Shown: one piece after another, positions 46,691-58,469 of the stretch | Layout: each line of letters opens with the position of its first letter | Position numbering within the stretch: position 1 is the stretch's first letter | From: Watersipora subatra | Taxonomy: Eukaryota > Bryozoa > Gymnolaemata > Cheilostomatida > Watersiporidae | Direction: 5' to 3' | Length of the DNA stretch: 64,000 nt | Assembly (NCBI RefSeq): GCF_963576615.1 | Contig: NC_088708.1 | Coordinates: forward strand, 6,944,001-7,008,000 | The notes under the pieces: model-generated | Databases searched by the model: none | What the model saw: the letters and a program-made list of their open reading frames with translations, nothing else | Told to the model about the DNA's origin: nothing | Translations under genes and position numbers: made by a program

Positions 46691-48875
46691 ATCTAGATAA
46701 GATTATTATTATTAGATGTTATACTATTATATATATATGTAGTATAACTAGATGAGATATAGTATTACTAGATAAAATATAATATTACTAATTAAGATAT
46801 AGTATTACTAGATGAGATATAGTATTACTAGATGAGATATAGTATTACTAGATGAGATATAGTATTACTAGTTAAGATATAGTATTACTAGATAAGATAT
46901 AGCATTAATAGATAGGATATAGTATTACTAGATAAGATATAGTATTACTAGATGAGATATAGTATTAGTTAAGATATAGTATTACTAGATAAGATATAGT
47001 ATTACTAGATAGGATATAGTATTACTAGATGAAATATAGTATTACTAGATAGGATATAGTATTAATAGATGAGATATAGTATTACTAGATAAGATATAAT
47101 ATTACTAATTAAGATATAGTATTACTAGATGAGATATAGTATTACTAGATGAGATATAGTATTACTAGATGAGATATAGTATTACTAGTTAAGATATAGT
47201 ATTACTAGATAAGATATAGCATTAATAGATAGGATATAGTATTACTAGATAAGATATAGTATTACTAGATGAGATATAGTATTAGTTAAGATATAGTATT
47301 ACTAGATAAGATATAGTATTACTAGATAGGATATAGTATTACTAGATGAGATATAGTATTACTAGATGAGATATAGTATTACTAGATAAGATATAGTATT
47401 ACTAGATAGGACATAGTATTACTAGATGAGATATAGTATTACTAGATGAGATATAGTATTACTAGATGAGATATAGTATTACTAGATAGGATATAGTATT
47501 ACTAGATAAGATATAGTATTACTAGTTAAGATATAGTATTACTAGATAGGATATAGTATTACTAGATAAGATATAATATTACTAATTAAGATATAGTATT
47601 ACTAGATGAGATATAGTATTACTAGATGAGATATAGTATTACTAGATGAGATATAGTATTACTAGTTAAGATATAGTATTACTAGATAAGATATAGTATT
47701 ACTAGATAGGATATAGTATTACTAGATGAGATATAGTATTACTAGATGAGATATAGTATTACTAGATGAAATATAGTATTACTAGATAGGATATAGTATT
47801 AATAGATGAGATATAGTATTACTAGATAAGATATAGTATTACTAGATAGGACATAGTATTACTAGATGAGATATAGTATTACTAGATGAGATATAGTATT
47901 ACTAGATGAGATATAGTATTACTAGATAGGATATAGTATTACTAGATAAGATATAGTATTACTAGTTAAGATATAGTATTACTAGATAGGATATAGTATT
48001 ACTAGATAAGATATAATATTACTAATTAAGATATAGTATTAATAGATGAGATATAGTATTACTAGATGAAATATAGTATTACTAGATAGGATATAGTATT
48101 AATAGATGAGATATAGTATTACTAGATAAGATATAATATTACTAATTAAGATATAGTATTACTAGATGAGATATAGTATTACTAGATGAGATATAGTATT
48201 ACTAGATGAGATATAGTATTACTAGTTAAGATATAGTATTACTAGATAAGATATAGTATTACTAGATAGGATATAGTATTACTAGATGAGATATAGTATT
48301 ACTAGATGAGATATAGTATTACTAGATGAGATATAGTATTACTAGATGAGATATAGTATTACTAGATGAGATATAGTATTACTAGATGAGATATAGTATT
48401 ACTAGATGAGATATAGTATTACTAGATAAGATATAGTATTACTAGATAGGACATAGTATTACTAGATGAGATATAGTATTACTAGATGAGATATAGTATT
48501 ACTAGATGAGATATAGTATTACTAGATAGGATATAGTATTACTGGATGAGATATAGTATTACTAGATAGGATATAGTATTACTAGTTAGGATATAGTATT
48601 ACTAGATAAGATATAGTATTACTAGATAAGATATAGTATTACTAGATAGGATATAGTATTACTAGATAAGATATAGTATTACTAGATGAAATATAGTATT
48701 ACTAGTTAATATATAGTATTACTAGATGAGATATAGTATTACTAGATATGATATAGTATTACTAGATAGGATATAGTATTACTAGTTAGGATATAGTATT
48801 ACTAGATAAGATATAGTATTACTAGATAGGATATAGTATTACTAGTTAGGATATAGTATTTTCTTAGATAAGATA
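46690..48875. repeat. 20-bp minisatellite, about 105 copies, with higher-order pattern
   Basis: Unit GATATAGTATTACTAGATGA with variants ending ATAA, ATAG and TTAA. A rarer marker variant (AATATTACTAATTAAG) recurs near 46779, 47099, 47577, 48017 and 48137, showing that blocks of 300-500 bp were duplicated as units. It lies downstream of the LIN9 3' end. Confidence 0.95.
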
Positions 48876-49028
48876 TAATGGTACTAGATGAGATATAGTG
48901 CTACGAGATGAGGTATGCAACTACTAGATTAGATTAAGAACCACTAGAGACAATTCAAGGTTGCTAAAAGAAATGATTGCAAGAAACTACAATAATCATA
49001 AAAGATCTTATTTATATTAAGCAGATCA

Positions 49029-49034
49029 TTTATT
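49029..49034 (-). terminator. Candidate LIN9 polyadenylation signal
   Basis: AATAAA on the minus strand (TTTATT on plus), about 440 bp after the LIN9 stop codon. It is the first clear one I see downstream on that strand. Confidence 0.35.
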
Positions 49035-49471
49035 ACTGATGAACAACTCGTGAACATTAAAAATGACAGCAAACAATAAAAACTAGTGCACTTTTAAAAA
49101 TTTTGTATCTAACAATTAGAGTATAATATTGAATGGTACTATTGAGTCAGGGCTGTACATTCATAAATAAGATAATAAAAATGACAATAAAATTGCACTC
49201 CAAAGTGAGCAGAAAATGAAGGTATCGAATTCAAAATCATTGATAAAAGCTCAAGGTATGTCACGAAAAATTGTGCTATACATGTTAAGAAAACTTTCAA
49301 GTAGAACAATTTTTATAGCATGAAAACTGCCGCAAGTCGAAAGCCCTTTTATAGATGCTACTTTTATATTACAATCTATCTCTGCAAAAAGCTCATAAAA
49401 ACCGCTTTAAAAATATTCAATGAAAAAAATAAATAAAGTACTACGCTATACAATTAGCATCCTTACAGTTG

Positions 49472-49577
49472 CTACAAATATCGATCAGCAGATGAGGTAA
49501 ATGCGTGGAGGTTGCCCATTTGAGTGAGACAGCTCTGAATGTGATTTACGTGCACTTCTACATTGTTCCTGAAGCAA
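49472..49577 (-). CDS. LIN9: LIN9, terminal exon
   Basis: After the acceptor TTTTAG (49579-49578) the exon encodes CFRNNVEVHVNHIQSC then LTQMGNLHAF and ends at TAG (49474-49472). This is the strongly conserved C-terminus of animal LIN9. The phase (first base completes a serine codon) fits the donor at 53447. The plus-strand open frame here is its shadow. Confidence 0.88.
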
Positions 49578-49925
49578 CTAAAATGGTGATTCACATGAAT
49601 GAGATCAATACCAGACAGACACAGTTGAGTATAACACAGGTTCATCATGCCTTGAAAACTAGTATTTTCAACACAAACACTACGCTCTTCTTAAACAGCT
49701 ATTGACCCTAACAATGAGCTCTTCATCTTGTAATGATTCATTCTTTGCATACAGCTTGACAATGTAAGAGACATGCAGAATGAACAAACTTGAAGCTCTA
49801 GTTCACCCACCGACAGTTGTTGGCCTACGACAGTTATCTCAATCAGGAAACAGTTTAAAGCACACACGTGTTAAAACATGATTCAGAGAAGTCTACTACG
49901 AGAAAGGTTACGCATTTAAACGATA

Positions 49926-50770
49926 TCATGTTCTTGTGAACTCATGTTCTTATGAACTTATGTTCTTGTAAATTCATGTTCTTGTAAATTCATGTTCTTG
50001 TAAACTCATGTTCTGGTAAACTCATGTTCTTGTAAATTCATTTTCTTGTAAACTCATGTTCCTGTAAATTCATGTTCTTGTAAATTTATGTTCTTGTAAA
50101 CTCATGCTCTTGCAAACTCATGTTCTTGTAAACTCATATTCCTGTAAATTCATGTTCTTGTGAACTCATGTTCTTGTAAACTCATGTTCTTGCAAACTCA
50201 TGTTTTTGCAAACTCATGTTCTTGTAAACTCATGTTCCTGTAAATTCATGTTCTTGTAAATTCATGTCCTTGCAAACTCATATTCTTGTAAACTCATGTT
50301 CTTAAAAACTCATGTTCTTGTAAATTCATGTTCTTGTAAACTCACGCTCTTAAAAACTTATGTTCTTGCAAACTCATGTTCATATAAACTCATGTTCATC
50401 TAAACTCATGTTCATATAAACTCATGTTCATATAAACTCATGTTTATATAAACTCATGTTCATATAAACTCATGTTCATATAAACTCATGTTCTTGTAAA
50501 CTCATGTTCATATAAAGTTATGTTCATATAAACTCATGTTCATATAAACTCATGTTCATATAAACTCATGTTTATATAAACTCATGTTCATATAAACTCA
50601 CATTCATATAAACTCATGTTTATATAAACTCATGTTCAAATAAATTCATGTTCTTGTAAATTCATGTTCTTGTAAACTCGCGCTCTTAAAAACTCATGTT
50701 CATATAAACACATGTTCATATAAACTCATGTTCATATAAACTCATGTTCATATAAACAAATGTTCTTGTA
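49926..50770. repeat. 16-bp minisatellite in the last LIN9 intron
   Basis: Unit CTCATGTTCTTGTAAA in the left half and CTCATGTTCATATAAA in the right half, about 52 copies. The two variants form separate blocks, with a few variant units mixed in. Confidence 0.95.
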
Positions 50771-51833
50771 AACTTAAACTATCATGTCACCTAAGGTTCT
50801 TAGCTCATGTCTCTGGCACAGATTCAAACACCCTAACCACGAAGTTACTGAAAATGCTAACTTTAAGTAAACCAAAGTTTGTATGATGCATTTTCAAACG
50901 AAGCTTATTCTTCTTCCCGAATCTTATTGGAGCCCAAGCTATTCGTTTCCTGTCATAATGATCTATTTCAATATTTAATTTTTGCGATTCATCAAACATG
51001 TAGAAGCTACATTACCGCTTAATGTGTTGGAATAATTAAAAGAACGTTTTATGGAGTGACTTTTGCATATCCAATGAGCACACATCGTAGCGAAATAATG
51101 ATATAGTTTGTTCTCAAATCAAACCACAAAATGAACACAATTCACAATATCAATGTTTATAATGAGCCAACAGTAAGCCCTACTTGCAGTAACAGAAATC
51201 CATGTTTGCCAGACTAAAACCATCATGATATATGACTACCACTTGGAAAAAACTATTTCCGATTTACATGGTTTGCATCACATCAAGCTACTACAATCAT
51301 GCAACTGTTGAGGAAATACTGGATAAATTCTATATGTGTAATCCAACATAATTAAAAAAATATCAAAAATGCAGTTCGGATATTGTACCATTGAGAAAAA
51401 AAAATTAATTTACTCATGAATATTTTAATGCATCTCAAGGGATATGTGAGCAACTGTCATGGTTAGTTATTGCTTGAATAATATCAGCTGACAGAAAATC
51501 CGAAAACAGTAAAAATTTATTACTATTGCTGTAGCTACTAGCATTTCAGTTTTACCGACTGCAAAGAAAATGAATGATAGGTTAGATTTTTTCCTTCTTG
51601 CAAAGGTATGGTTTATATTGGTATGAGTATTTACTTGGTATGGGTTTATAATGCACATTGCATAATATGCAGTTTCAGTTTACCTGAGACGTTCATAAAA
51701 TCTGCCATGGATTTCATTACTACCGCGAACAATTTCTTTCAAATATTAGATTTTTTACAGAAAAAGTGTATTGCAATATAGGTTTAAATAGCCACCAAGT
51801 AGTAAGTGATAAATACTTCTGAATTAAATCGCA
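50771..51833. other. LIN9 intronic sequence
   Basis: AT-rich, with no repeat or frame recognised beyond short chance open stretches. Confidence 0.5.
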
Positions 51834-51920
51834 AATGTTGTAATCATGCCAATCCTTGGTAAATGTTGTAATAATGCCAATCCTTGGTAAATGTTGTAAT
51901 CATGCCAATCCTTGGTAAAT
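51834..51920. repeat. 28-bp tandem repeat, three copies
   Basis: ATGTTGTAATCATGCCAATC plus CTTGGTAA, three copies with one base variant, in a LIN9 intron. Confidence 0.9.
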
Positions 51921-52038
51921 CATTTGGATAGCGTGAGTCCTACTCGATAGTAGGGTTCAACACATTTCCTCCGATGACAAGACCTTGGGTACACTTATGC
52001 AATCCAAACGCGCCAATACTCAATCACTACTGCAATTA

Positions 52039-53368
52039 CTGTAAAACCAGTATTTGAATGCGACCTTTATTTGAGCATCACTATTTGCCATTATTAATCT
52101 TTACGAACCCTTAATAGCAATTGATCAGTAAAAATGAGTCCGCTAAACCGTACTAATAATAATTCGACTACATCAATAAAAATTCATTTGTTCACAGTTT
52201 CTGTTCATATCAAATTCCGTTTTTCAACTCCAAGTCTTCAAGTTTTTTCATCAGAAACTTTGACTGCAACACCATAGAAATAATTAATAACTCCATCAGT
52301 AGTTCATTTTTAAACGCGATCTTGATACTTCGATGTACGTGAAAAAACTTTTCGCATTCACAATGGAATCTGTGCTACTACATATTTTGAGGCCATTTTG
52401 ATTACACGCAGGTTCTCTTAATTTGTGTAGAAATGTCTATTACAATGGGCAACGTGTAAAAGTTTTGCTCTGCTAAAAAATTGTTTGGATGCTCATATCC
52501 ACTAGCTCAGCTGTTCAGTAGGTGGGTTGAGGTCAGAAGACACCGTGGAAAGTATTGAACCAGAAGAATATGAAATGGTTCCAAACAGAACAAAAATCAG
52601 AATGCAACTGGTAGAGCAAATGACGCAATATTTTTGTTTTAAAAATGTTAATATTTGTTTTTAAAATGTTAATTTTTGTTGCTGCATGTATTATAATTGT
52701 GGTTTGTTTATGCCACTTGTTCTTAAATATATATTTGTAGCATTTGATAGATTATTACAAAACTTATAAATTTGTAGTTTTATAGCATATTATTTGATAG
52801 CATGATTGCGGTAACGTGAACTCAGCTTACAACGGATCGACGCTTGTAACTCCTGTTCTACCAAACATAAAAAAACAGTTTTGGCTGCAAACTGTAGCAA
52901 ACATACCGATGAGTGCAATGAGCTTTTATGCAACATTGTTGAATATAATTATAAAATGAAATATGCCTTCAAATTTAAAATGAATAAAAAACTTGAAAAG
53001 CTCCGAAAAATTGCCACTCAGGCTATAAGATCATCGCAGGTTAATTGCAAGCAATAGATACCAAGCGGTAGAGACATGTATAAGCTTTCTCGTGCATATT
53101 TATTTAGAGATCTAATACAAGTTGGAGGTAAGTTAGCAAATTTCTTGTATCCAAAAGGGTTGATGTCGCACGGCCCGAAGGAAAGTGCAAAATATAGGCA
53201 ACATTCGAATTGCCTGTGAAAGTGTTAAATTTGTCTTCTCAACATTCTGATGAGATATTTGACAAATACAACGTCACCCCTTATGTGAACGTCACCTCTC
53301 ATAAGGGCCCGCCCAAAGGGAAGGGTCGAAAAATAGAAGGCCATGGCGTTCAAATAAAGGTTTTATGG
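52039..53368 (-). mobile_element. TA-type non-autonomous DNA transposon in a LIN9 intron
   Basis: TA then CTGTAAAACC on the left, GGTTTTATGG then TA on the right; reverse orientation relative to 15781-16907, about 1.33 kb. It sits only about 80 bp downstream of a LIN9 exon. Confidence 0.78.
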
Positions 53369-53446
53369 TAATTGCAAACCAGGCATGATCATGGCGGTGA
53401 GATGAGATAAAACTATCAAACTACTGAACTAAATTTATAAACAGAC

Positions 53447-53541
53447 CTGCTATTAGTTGAATCTGTAGAGAGTCTGATACCTTCTAGTGCATTCTGTATA
53501 GATCGCAAGTCAAGCGCATTGACATCTCCCTCGCTGACAGC
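53447..53541 (-). CDS. LIN9: LIN9, internal exon
   Basis: Encodes AVSEGDVNALDLRSIQNALE and continues to STDSTNS; it follows a phase-0 junction and ends in phase 2 with donor GTCTGT. The acidic start and helical text match the region before the C-terminus in animal LIN9. Confidence 0.85.
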
Positions 53542-54001
53542 CTGAAATAAGTAAAATATATTTAATTGAGAATTAATACAAATTAGCTCGTTGTAATTAG
53601 ACTTAGAGACTGTGGCTACATTGGGCAAAAAATCAATCTAGGTATCCACTGAAGTCTATATATTGCTAGCTTGCACCTCGTAGTTAAGCTCTAGTTAGTT
53701 GAAACCAAGTAGCTTTTGTAGCTATATGTATATCACAACTGGCTAGCAAATGTGGCTCTCTCTCGCTAGTTAGCAAGCAAAACATTATCATAAAAATAAT
53801 AGAACCTGAATTTGAGTTGTGTACTACCGATAAAGAATGTGGCAGTATAATTGTGGTGTTTATGCCAACAAGTTCGCTGCAGTATGGTTTAACAAGAGCA
53901 AGCATGAACAGACCAGCAATTTTATCCTGAAAGAAAAATATGTAAGTGCTGAATGCAAATCTAAGTTTTACGACTGTCTTGGAGTCCAAGCCTGAGCCTA
54001 C

Positions 54002-54263
54002 CTTAAGTTGTAACAGCATGGCTGTTAGTTTGGTAATGAGTGCGGCCATACTAGGCGACTGAATCGTGCATTTGAGGTCTTCCATGCGCCGTTCAAACAT
54101 GGCCTTAGCCTCTAAATCACAACCATGCCTCGTTTCCTGTGATGTGTCTGCCCCATCAACCCCTTGTTCCATTGACAGCTCGTGGCTATAGATCTGAACA
54201 GCTGACAGTTGTTCTTCCAGACGCCGATTTATCTCTTCTAATTCTAGTATATCATAGGCATAC
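54002..54263 (-). CDS. LIN9: LIN9, internal exon (coiled-coil region)
   Basis: Begins by completing an arginine codon and reads YAYDILELEEINRRLEEQLS, then after a variable acidic part ends with LITKLTAMLLQLK before GTAGGC. This corresponds to the coiled coil of LIN9 that packs with LIN52 and B-MYB in the MuvB complex (known for the human protein). The variable middle, around 54100-54190, differs most from vertebrates. Confidence 0.9.
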
Positions 54264-54374
54264 CTAGATGAAATGAAAAAGTATCTTTAAACTACCTCTA
54301 ATTGGTATCAACTGATAGATACGATTTGAATATTAATGAAATCCTCTGTCAAGTTTCTGCTTGATAGAGGATTT

Positions 54375-54808
54375 AAAGATCTTGATGACAGGCATACGTG
54401 ATGACAGGCATACTTGATGACAGGCATACGTGAAGGCAGGCATACTTGATGACAGGCATACTTGATGACAGGCATACTTGATGACAAGCATATTTGATGA
54501 CAAGCATACTTGATGACAGGCATACTTGATGACAGGCATACTTGATGACAAGCATACTTGATGACAGGCATACTTGATGACAGGCATACTTGATGACAAG
54601 CATACTTGATGACAGGCATACTTGATGACAGGCATACTTGATGACAGGCATACTTGATGACAAGCATACTTGATGACAGGCATACTTGATGACAAGCATA
54701 CTTGATGCCAGGCATACTTGATGACAAGCATACTTGATGACAGGCATACTTGATGACAGGCATACTTGATGACAGGCATACTTGATGACAAGCATACTTG
54801 ATGACAGG
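54375..54808. repeat. 16-bp minisatellite in a LIN9 intron
   Basis: Unit GATGACAGGCATACTT with variant GATGACAAGCATACTT, about 27 copies, between the exons at 54885 and 54263. Because 16 is not a multiple of three and the unit has no minus-strand stop, all three minus frames are open; these are not genes. Confidence 0.95.
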
Positions 54809-54884
54809 CACATGTTAAGAATTCGTGGAGCACAAACCACAAACAAGAAAAGCAAACAAAAAGATTAGCGAGGAGACTCCTTAC

Positions 54885-55108
54885 CTCTTTTGAAATTCTA
54901 CAGAAAGGGGTTCTAAATAAGATTGAAATTTTTCTGCTTTGGCATTCATTGACTTCAGTTCATCAACTTTCTCACGTTTGATGGAAAGTGACTTGGAAAG
55001 TTTGGTGACCTGCACAAGGAACTTGACTGGAAATCCCCCAATGGTCCCTGACTGGTCACCGAGAAGGCGCGAGTGAAGTGGGGCGAATCCAAGCAACGGG
55101 TCATTATC
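54885..55108 (-). CDS. LIN9: LIN9, internal exon
   Basis: Starts in phase 0 with DNDPLLGFAPLHSRLLGD, passes GGFPVKFLVQVTKLSKSL and ends EPLSVEFQK plus two bases of an arginine codon before GTAAGG. This is one of the best conserved blocks of the family and identifies the gene with little doubt. Confidence 0.95.
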
Positions 55109-55109
55109 C

Positions 55110-55950
55110 TATAACATGGATCAGCTTTCTACATGCTATGACAGCCTAAACTGTTGCCAGGATTACAATACATGTGTTAACTCTTTCGCTACGTACTCAT
55201 TCGCCGTAATATGGCTTGGCAAAGCATTTGTGTATGGACAAGAGCATTATGGTGTGGCTTTAGTAGGCTTCATAGAAAGCGTTTCTGATTAGTCAATAGT
55301 TAATTAATTAGCCTATTGTATCCGTATTAAAACAAAAGGTAAACAATTATCTGCATGTGTTGAGCGAATAGAAAATATGTTTACAATTCATCCTAAGCGA
55401 AGTTTCACTTCGCAAAAACTTAATTTTTGATCGCAATTTCTTTTTAGCAATGGCCTGTCATGTCAGACGGATTACAGCTTCAAAGGTTCATCTAATTTTA
55501 GATTTATGGAATATGAGCGATTTTCATTGAATAACAGTACTACTGAGAGTGATTACTCTATTTTTAGCGGTAATAATATTGCTGTAAGCTGTAATAATAT
55601 TGATTGTCCAAATCAGACATACCCATGGTCGTAGTGTGAATGACCAACAAGTGTCAGAGCTTATTCTGCAACACATTTTTGGCTAAAATCTTATGCTGAT
55701 AAATTTGATATTGAAACATCTTTTTATAGACCGTGTTGTTCAAAAGTTATGACAATTTATATGCGGCCTTGTCAAATATTAGGTTTTACCAAATATGAAA
55801 TTACGGTATGTCCTGGAAAGGAAATTAATTTGGTAGCAAAAGGGCTAAGTTTCTTATCTACAATGTAAAAATTCGACCTTACATAGGAAATCGCATTCAA
55901 CTATAATGAAGGCAAAAGAATAGCAGAAAAAGGTGGACAGATACCTGGCA
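55110..55950. other. LIN9 intronic sequence
   Basis: AT-rich with no recognisable element; several short inverted stretches near 55560-55610 (GGTAATAATATTG repeats). Confidence 0.45.
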
Positions 55951-55954
55951 ACTA

Positions 55955-56353
55955 CCGTACTTTTCAGACTATTAACCGCACCCTATATAAGCCGCATCTG
56001 CTTTATTTCCAAAAACGATAATAAAACAATACATAGGCTGCACTTTTTGTATAGGTCGCACAACTCATGACAGTGCTTTTTAACATGGCAATAACTTTGC
56101 TGGTTAATACGGAACAGTGCCGTTAGGCACTGTTCCGTATTAACCAACGCTTTTTAACCTAGTGCCTAAAGAAACAGTACCGCTAGGCATTGTTTCGTTT
56201 TTTATTTCACCACTAGAGGAGCACTAACTGAAGATTCCAGTTAATGCGCCCTAGCGGTGAAAGAAAAAAACCACAGAATGGCTGCACCCTCTAAACAAGC
56301 CGCATGGCTCAAAATATCAGAAAAAAGTAGCAGCTAATAGTCCGAAAAGTACA
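55955..56353. mobile_element. Mariner-type MITE of about 400 bp in a LIN9 intron
   Basis: Left end TACCGTACTTTTCAGACTAT, right end the complement of TACTGTACTTTTCGGACTAT, flanked by TA. This terminal sequence resembles a widespread family of Tc1/mariner-related MITEs in animals (motif CTTTTCGGACTATAAGCCGC). No coding frame. It contains the hairpin at 56102-56145. Confidence 0.8.
56102..56145. repeat. Perfect 20-bp hairpin with a 4-nt loop
   Basis: GGTTAATACGGAACAGTGCC, loop GTTA, then its exact reverse complement, inside the MITE. One further base pair can be added outside. A related, weaker partial copy of the same sequence follows at 56165-56195. Confidence 0.9.
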
Positions 56354-56892
56354 GTAACTGCATGTGTTTTTCATCTGACCCAACTGCCAAGCACTTGATA
56401 TATAAACCAGTTGCTACCAATACATGACAGGCAGCTTGCTATATTTGTATACGGAAATCTGTCCTTAAAAGGTGGGATATTATTTTACCTCTGTAACTCG
56501 ACTACAACATTAGTTATAGAGCTAAAATACAACTTTTCATATTCGTTATTAACAGTAAAACAATATTGATTCAGAGATTTATTGTCTCGGAGAATCTTAG
56601 CAAATGAAGTTGGACAGTTTGAGAATGAGTTTGAGAAATGAGAATTTTAAGCAAGAACATGTGAAGGTTTGCTACATGTCATGCTTCATGTCGTCACAAG
56701 CTTTAAGCTCACAAGGAGTTGAATAAGTACAGTAAAATATTCTGGGTGCTGCCAGCAGGGAATTGTAATAATTGTAATTGTTGCTTGGTTTTACTAATCA
56801 ACAAATAATATATGAAAACAATTTTAGTTTCAATTCTTTGCAATCTGAAAAAAATTTGCTACTTATACTGCTAGAATAAATTTCCAAACATT

Positions 56893-58060
56893 CCGTAAAA
56901 GCTGTATTTGAACGCCACCTTTATTTGAATGCCACCTCTATTTGAGAGCCACCTTTATTTGAATGCCACCTCTATTTGAGTGCCACCTTTATTTGAGTGC
57001 CACTACGGGAAAAGGGTTGATTTACAATGGCACCCTTTAATTGAACGCCACTTATATTTGAACGCCATTTCTATTTGACTGGTACTATTTGACATTCTTA
57101 ATCTTTACGAACCCACAATAGCAAGTGATAAATTTTTATGGAAAAGTGTCCACAAAACCGTACCAACAATGACTCAATTACATCGATAACAATTAATTCG
57201 TTCATTGTTTCTGTTCATGTTCGAAGTCTGTTCTCCAACTCAAAGTCTTTAGGTTTTTTCGTTAAAAACTTTGATTGCAACACGACAGAAACATCTAGTA
57301 ATTGTATAAGGGCTAATAGTAGTTCCTTCTTTAACGCAGCCTTGATACTTCAATGGATATGGAAAAAAGTTTCCGCATTTATGATGAAAAATGTGTTACT
57401 ACATATTTTGAGGCTAATATTTTGAAGCCATTTTGATTAAACGAGGTTTCTCTTTATTTGCGCTAGAAGTTTCTATTCAAAATGGCATCGCAAAAGTTTT
57501 TCTCTGCTAAAAAATTGTTTGGACGCTAATATCAACCAGCTCAACTGTGCAGAAAACGGGTTGAGGTCAGAAGGCATTGTGGAAATTATTGAACAGCCGG
57601 AAAAATATGAAATGGTTCCAAACAGAAGCAACAATTGCAACGCAACTGGCTGAGCCTACGATGCTAATATTTTTGTTCTAAAAATGTCAATATTTGTTTT
57701 AAAATGTTAATTTTTGTTTCTGCATGTATTATAGTTATGGTTTGTGTCAATTGTTCTTAAATATATACTTGTAGCATTCAATAGATTATTATCAACCTTA
57801 TAAATTTGCAGATTTATAGCATATTATTTGCGGTAATCTGAACTCAGCTTACAATGAATCGAAGCTCGTAACTCTTGTTCTATCGCACATAAAAATTAAG
57901 TTTTGGCTGCAAACTGTAGCAAACATCGATGAGTGCAATGAGCTGCTATGGAACATTGTTAAATAAAATTATAAAATAAAACTATGCCTTCCAATTAAAA
58001 TGAAATTAAAAACTTTAAAGCTCCAACGAATTGCAACACAGGCTATAAGATCATCGTAGC
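56893..58060 (-). mobile_element. TA-type non-autonomous DNA transposon, truncated copy
   Basis: The left end CCGTAAAAGC matches the family. Near the left end the phrase TATTTGAATGCCACC is repeated several times. The copy lacks the far terminus and ends around 58060 after ATAAGATCATCGTAG. It lies in a LIN9 intron. Confidence 0.7.
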
Positions 58061-58365
58061 CAATCTTCAGCTACCACGCATGAAATACTAGAAAAAATGT
58101 GCCCAGACTGCCCCAAAATGCTATAAATATATATATATATATAGCATAAACTTAATTAAACTTGTAGCGCACACAGAAATAAACAAACACCTTCATTTAA
58201 AAGTTAGAATGATGAATGTTGTATATGTTTATTCATAATGAATTTTTTGCGCAACATCTTTTTACTCCACCTGCAACTCCGGGCATTCAGGTAGTACATA
58301 AATGAAATGTGATCGTAATCAACTTAATAGGCTTGAAACTAACTTCACTTTCCAGGGACACTCAC

Positions 58366-58468
58366 CAGTTGGAGATGACTACTTCTGTGAGGAGGAGATA
58401 TTGTGCCGGTGTATCGTGCAGGACGAATTCTGTGTTGGAATGAGGATAGGGGTATTGTATCTTGCAGC
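58366..58468 (-). CDS. LIN9: LIN9, short internal exon
   Basis: Found by phase: acceptor CCCGTAG, donor CTG then GTGAGT. It encodes LQDTIPLSSFQHRIRPARYT and continues to SSHLQL, which lies exactly between the LSN of the upstream exon and the DNDPLLG of the downstream exon, as in animal LIN9 (T-I/M-P-I-S-x-F pattern). The plus-strand open frame at 58302-58496 is its shadow. Confidence 0.87.
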
Positions 58469-58469
58469 C

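Noticed and set aside
49505..49705. Plus-strand 66-codon gene
   Set aside because: The minus strand encodes the conserved LIN9 C-terminus here.
54308..54855. Three overlapping minus-strand open frames of about 160 residues
   Set aside because: They are three frames of a 16-bp minisatellite in a LIN9 intron.
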